This document shows, in pieces, positions 60,956-64,000 of a stretch of DNA of 64,000 nucleotides. The stretch covers positions 89,715 through 153,714 of the forward strand of contig NZ_CACVAD010000004.1 in assembly GCF_902726545.1 (NCBI RefSeq). The letters are read 5' to 3'. The notes under the pieces were generated by a model. The model saw only the letters and a program-made list of their open reading frames with translations. It did no database searches and had not been told where the DNA came from. A program made the translations under genes and the position numbers. How positions within the stretch are numbered: position 1 is the first letter of the stretch; every line of letters begins with the position of its first letter. This stretch comes from Yersinia artesiana. GTDB taxonomy: Bacteria > Pseudomonadota > Gammaproteobacteria > Enterobacterales > Enterobacteriaceae.

Positions 60956-60978
60956 GCCTGCCAGAGAAATAGGCAGGC
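60956..60978 (-). terminator. Intrinsic terminator after dusA
   Basis: GCCTGCC pairs with GGCAGGC, 9-base loop; on the minus strand TTATTTTTATTT follows. Ends dusA, which stops at 61012, before pspG. Confidence 0.88.
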
Positions 60979-61011
60979 ATGGTCAATTTCACTAACTTAT
61001 AGTCACTTTTC

Positions 61012-62058
61012 TTACGAACTGTGCTGTGGGCGAGCCACCAAAGCCAGTGCCTGTTCTACCACGGAAACATCAGCGCCAGGCTTATGTGCATTTTCGCTCA
61101 GATGACGACGCCACTGGCGCGCACCGGGGATTCCTTGGAAAATACCCAGAATATGACGAGTGATATGGCCCAAATAAGCGCCACGCGACAATTCCTGTTC
61201 AATATAAGGAAAGAGCGCTTCAACAGCTTTAACACTGTCAACCACCGGCGCATTAGGATCAAATAATTCACGATCTACTTGCGTCAATATACTGGGGTTT
61301 TGGTAAGCTTCGCGCCCCATCATCACCCCATCAACATGTTTAAGATGTTCTTTAGCTTCAGCCAGTGTTTTCACGCCACCGTTAATGGCGATGGTCAGTG
61401 CAGGGAAATCACGTTTAAGCTGATAAACCCGCTCATAATCCAGTGGCGGTACTTCACGGTTCTCTTTCGGACTCAATCCTGAGAGCCAGGCTTTACGGGC
61501 ATGGATGGTGAAAATATCGCACTCCCCACGCTCCGCGACAGTTTGCACGAATTCGCACAGAAACTCATAGCTATCCAGCTCATCAATCCCAATACGCGTT
61601 TTCACCGTAACTGGAATAGAAACCACATCACGCATGGCTTTTATGCAATCAGCGACCAAATTGGACTCCGCCATCAGGCAAGCGCCAAAACGACCATTTT
61701 GTACCCGGTCAGATGGGCAACCCACATTCAGGTTTATTTCATTATACCCACGCTGCTCGGCTAATTTTGCACAATGGGCTAATGCCTGCGGATCACTACC
61801 ACCCAATTGTAATGCAACCGGATGATCTTGCTCGCTATAAGCCAGATAGTCGGCTTTCCCATGGATAATGGCGCCGGTGGTAACCATTTCGGTATAAAGC
61901 AAAGCCTGCTTGGTCAACAAACGATGAAAATAGCGGCAATGGCGATCTGTCCAGTCGAGCATCGGCGCGACGGAAAACCGCTGTAGGGGGTAATGTGGCA
62001 ATATGGCTGGCTCATCTGTTTTCATGGCCAAATCTACTGAAGTATTTTCTTGATACAT
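61012..62058 (-). CDS. dusA: tRNA-dihydrouridine synthase A
   Basis: 348 residues. FMN TIM-barrel: [21 protein letters not shown], the catalytic Cys in [19 protein letters not shown], and [20 protein letters not shown]. Reduces U20/20a in tRNA. The start at 62058 has a weak Shine-Dalgarno; a Met 11 codons in (62025) is an alternative, and both lie before the conserved part. dusA 5' ends are known integration sites of mobile elements, and here the 5' side faces AT-rich DNA. Confidence 0.95.
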   Translation of the reverse strand: MYQENTSVDLAMKTDEPAILPHYPLQRFSVAPMLDWTDRHCRYFHRLLTKQALLYTEMVTTGAIIHGKADYLAYSEQDHPVALQLGGSDPQALAHCAKLAEQRGYNEINLNVGCPSDRVQNGRFGACLMAESNLVADCIKAMRDVVSIPVTVKTRIGIDELDSYEFLCEFVQTVAERGECDIFTIHARKAWLSGLSPKENREVPPLDYERVYQLKRDFPALTIAINGGVKTLAEAKEHLKHVDGVMMGREAYQNPSILTQVDRELFDPNAPVVDSVKAVEALFPYIEQELSRGAYLGHITRHILGIFQGIPGARQWRRHLSENAHKPGADVSVVEQALALVARPQHSS

Positions 62059-62226
62059 TCGCTGAATTTATTCTTGATTGACCCCGCTACAGCCCATAAA
62101 TGGGGTAAAGGCTGGACGAGAGTGACGGAAAACGGCTCTTATGATAGCACAAAATGTACCCGGAAATCTGGAAGACCTTTCTATCATTGACTGCAAAAAA
62201 GATCCTCCAGTGCCGCATGCTGTTTA

Positions 62227-64000
62227 TCAATTTGAATTTATCTTGGTTTGCCTAAAAGGGATTGGCCCCAAGACCAATTTAGCCCCAGCATTAGAAAGAT
62301 GATTCCCTTGATTATACAACCCACCATTTTTATTGATAATCATGCAGTTATGCCCTTCACATAAACTATCAACAGGTCTAATAATAATTAAGTTAGGATT
62401 AGGTTTAATATAGTTATCCAATTCTTCACTTAATGATATTGCAGCGTTATATCCTTTTGTACTTTTATCATAAACTTTCCCGACGTTACCATTACTGATA
62501 TCGAGTAGTCTGAAGTAATCTCTTTTCACATCCGTCCGCACCGAAGGAATGGGATAAACTAAAACAACGCGGTGCCCCATGGAAAGAAGTATATTAATGT
62601 TACCGGCTAAAGACTGCCATACCAATTGGTTAGGCGCAATTTTCTCTGATGTTATATTTTGACCTGAAGCACCCTCAACAAGTTTGGTATCTTTAAATTG
62701 AGCATAATTAGCTGCAATGAGAAATGTCTTTTTATCTGTGAATGCTTTAATTACTTCCCAGCGCCGGCGATTGATTTCTGGACACTCTGGCGCAGTTCCA
62801 AACCATAACTTGTCTGATACAAAAGAACATTGTTCATATGTTAGAGATATAATACCCTTACCTTGTCTGGCTAGTTCTGTTTGTAGAGCATATTCAAAAG
62901 ACCCCGCATAGCTATCACCAATAACTACCCAACTTTGATCACCAAATCGACATGCATCCAGAGGATCTCTATTTCCACATGACGACTCCATATTACCTGA
63001 AAGGTAATTTCTCCCTTTGGTATCACTGTCTAATCGTCTAAATTCCGGCACTTTAAATTCTTGATACATTTTTTTTGCGACAGGAGATAAACGTTCTCCC
63101 GTTGAATCAGCAAAGCCATTCTTAATAATGGTCACACCAGCAAAGATAACCAAAATGAGTACTGACACCAACATTACAACCCGTTTCCATAGTACAAGTT
63201 GTTTTTTTCTAAATGGCTTCTCGATTAAATAAAATGAAATAACAGCAAGAATTACTGTAAAGACAGTTAACATTAAAGATGTTTTATTATCTATACTACC
63301 AATTTTTACTCTATAAAAAACAAATAGCGGCTGATGCCAAAGATAAATAGAATAAGATATAGCACCAATAAAAATTATAGGTTTGACTGATAATAGAGAT
63401 GTTGCAATATCATCCTGTCGAGAAAAATAGATAATAATGCATGTACCCAATATTGGAATAGCCGTAATAAAAGAAGGATGTAAAATTTTATCATCAACAA
63501 ACAGAATTGAACTTAAAATAATGAGTAAACCAATGGAAGGCATTATTTTGAAGTAATAGCTTTTTACATTAAACTGTTCCTCCATTAAAAGAATGGCTAC
63601 GATACTCCCAGCCAGCAGTTCCCACATTCTGGTGGGTAGTAAATAAAAAGAAAAGTTAGGCTGCCAAAATGATAGCAACTGAGCTAATAATAATGACAAC
63701 GCCAATAAAGATGCAATAAACTGCCATTTATTGTGTCTGAAGTATTTGAATGCAAGAATACATAAGAATGGAAATATTAAATAAAACTGCCATTCAACCG
63801 AAAGACTCCATGTATGTAATAATGGCTTATATTCACTTGAGTCAGAGACATAAGTATCTTCATCAAAAAAATAAAAGTTTGATACGAAAAATAGCGCGGA
63901 CAATAGCGTTTTTGCATAAACCACCAAACTATCTGGCAATAAAAATCTTTAAGCAAAAAAAGAAGTGACAATAAGTATAAAAATTAATGCTGGTAATATT
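62227..64000 (-). pseudogene. OafA-type O-acyltransferase with SGNH domain, in-frame stop, 5' end beyond window
   Basis: Acyltransferase-3 membrane domain followed by an SGNH hydrolase-like domain, the OafA architecture used to acetylate O-antigen or other surface sugars. Frame from 63948 down to 62227 encodes LLPDSLVVYAKTLLSALFF, the family motif LLHTWSLSVEWQFYLIFP, about nine further helices, then GDSYAGSF (SGNH block I) and GNHLSNAGA (block with the catalytic His). Just upstream the same frame has TAA at 63949-63951, but continues beyond it as ILPALIFILIVTSFFA (63952-63999), the expected family sequence. So the gene is interrupted by one stop. About the first 70-100 residues lie outside. 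Strongly AT-rich, unlike dusA. Confidence 0.82.

Overview
The window looks like chromosomal DNA of a Yersinia species (Enterobacterales, Yersiniaceae). Nearly every protein reads as a close relative of an E. coli protein. Yersinia is suggested by three ERIC-type repeats, a tandem pair of cspA-type cold-shock genes with long conserved leaders, a nearby lpxP, an intact aapJQMP operon and a pqaA homologue. The species cannot be fixed from this alone. Base composition is moderate, except for AT-rich stretches near 59.7-60.3 kb and from 62.2 kb to the end.

Layout. 0-2 kb: pmbA (tldE), cut by the window start, and divergent darP. 2-9 kb: a secreted barnase-like RNase with a barstar inhibitor gene, a GabD-type dehydrogenase, and the aaeXAB efflux operon with divergent aaeR. 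9-22 kb: a leftward block tldD, nitrilase-family gene, yhdP, rng, maf (yhdE), mreDCB, csrD. 22-32 kb: rightward acuI, msrPQ, aroQ-accBC, yhdT-panF, prmA, dusB-fis. From aaeB to fis the order follows the E. coli 73-minute region. 32-39 kb: a diguanylate cyclase, slyB, cspA1/cspA2, lpxP and pqaA (lipid A, cold and envelope functions). 39-43.5 kb: the aapJQMP amino-acid ABC transporter behind a textbook sigma-54 promoter. 43.5-45.7 kb: a CidA/CidB-like pair with a divergent LysR regulator. 45.7-62 kb: yjcE, ghxP, a GST, ssb/uvrA, mmcQ, tyrB, alr, dnaB, qor, a small orphan gene, pspG and dusA, mostly following the E. coli 91-92-minute region. 62.2-64 kb: an AT-rich OafA-type acyltransferase gene with an in-frame stop, running off the window.

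Genes that work together: TldD with PmbA/TldE (protease heterodimer, here 8 kb apart); barnase with barstar; AaeX/A/B with AaeR; MreB/C/D; MsrP with MsrQ; AccB with AccC; DusB with Fis (operon); AapJ/Q/M/P; CidA-like with CidB-like; SSB with UvrA (divergent around a LexA box). No rRNA, tRNA, CRISPR array, intact insertion sequence or prophage was seen. I found no large undescribed system. The best leads are regulatory or structural: ERIC repeats placed in essential-gene leaders, a 102-nt imperfect palindrome carrying two hairpins with TCCCT-containing loops, a sigma-54-driven amino-acid transporter, an undescribed-looking leader palindrome of pspG, and the broken acyltransferase at the edge.
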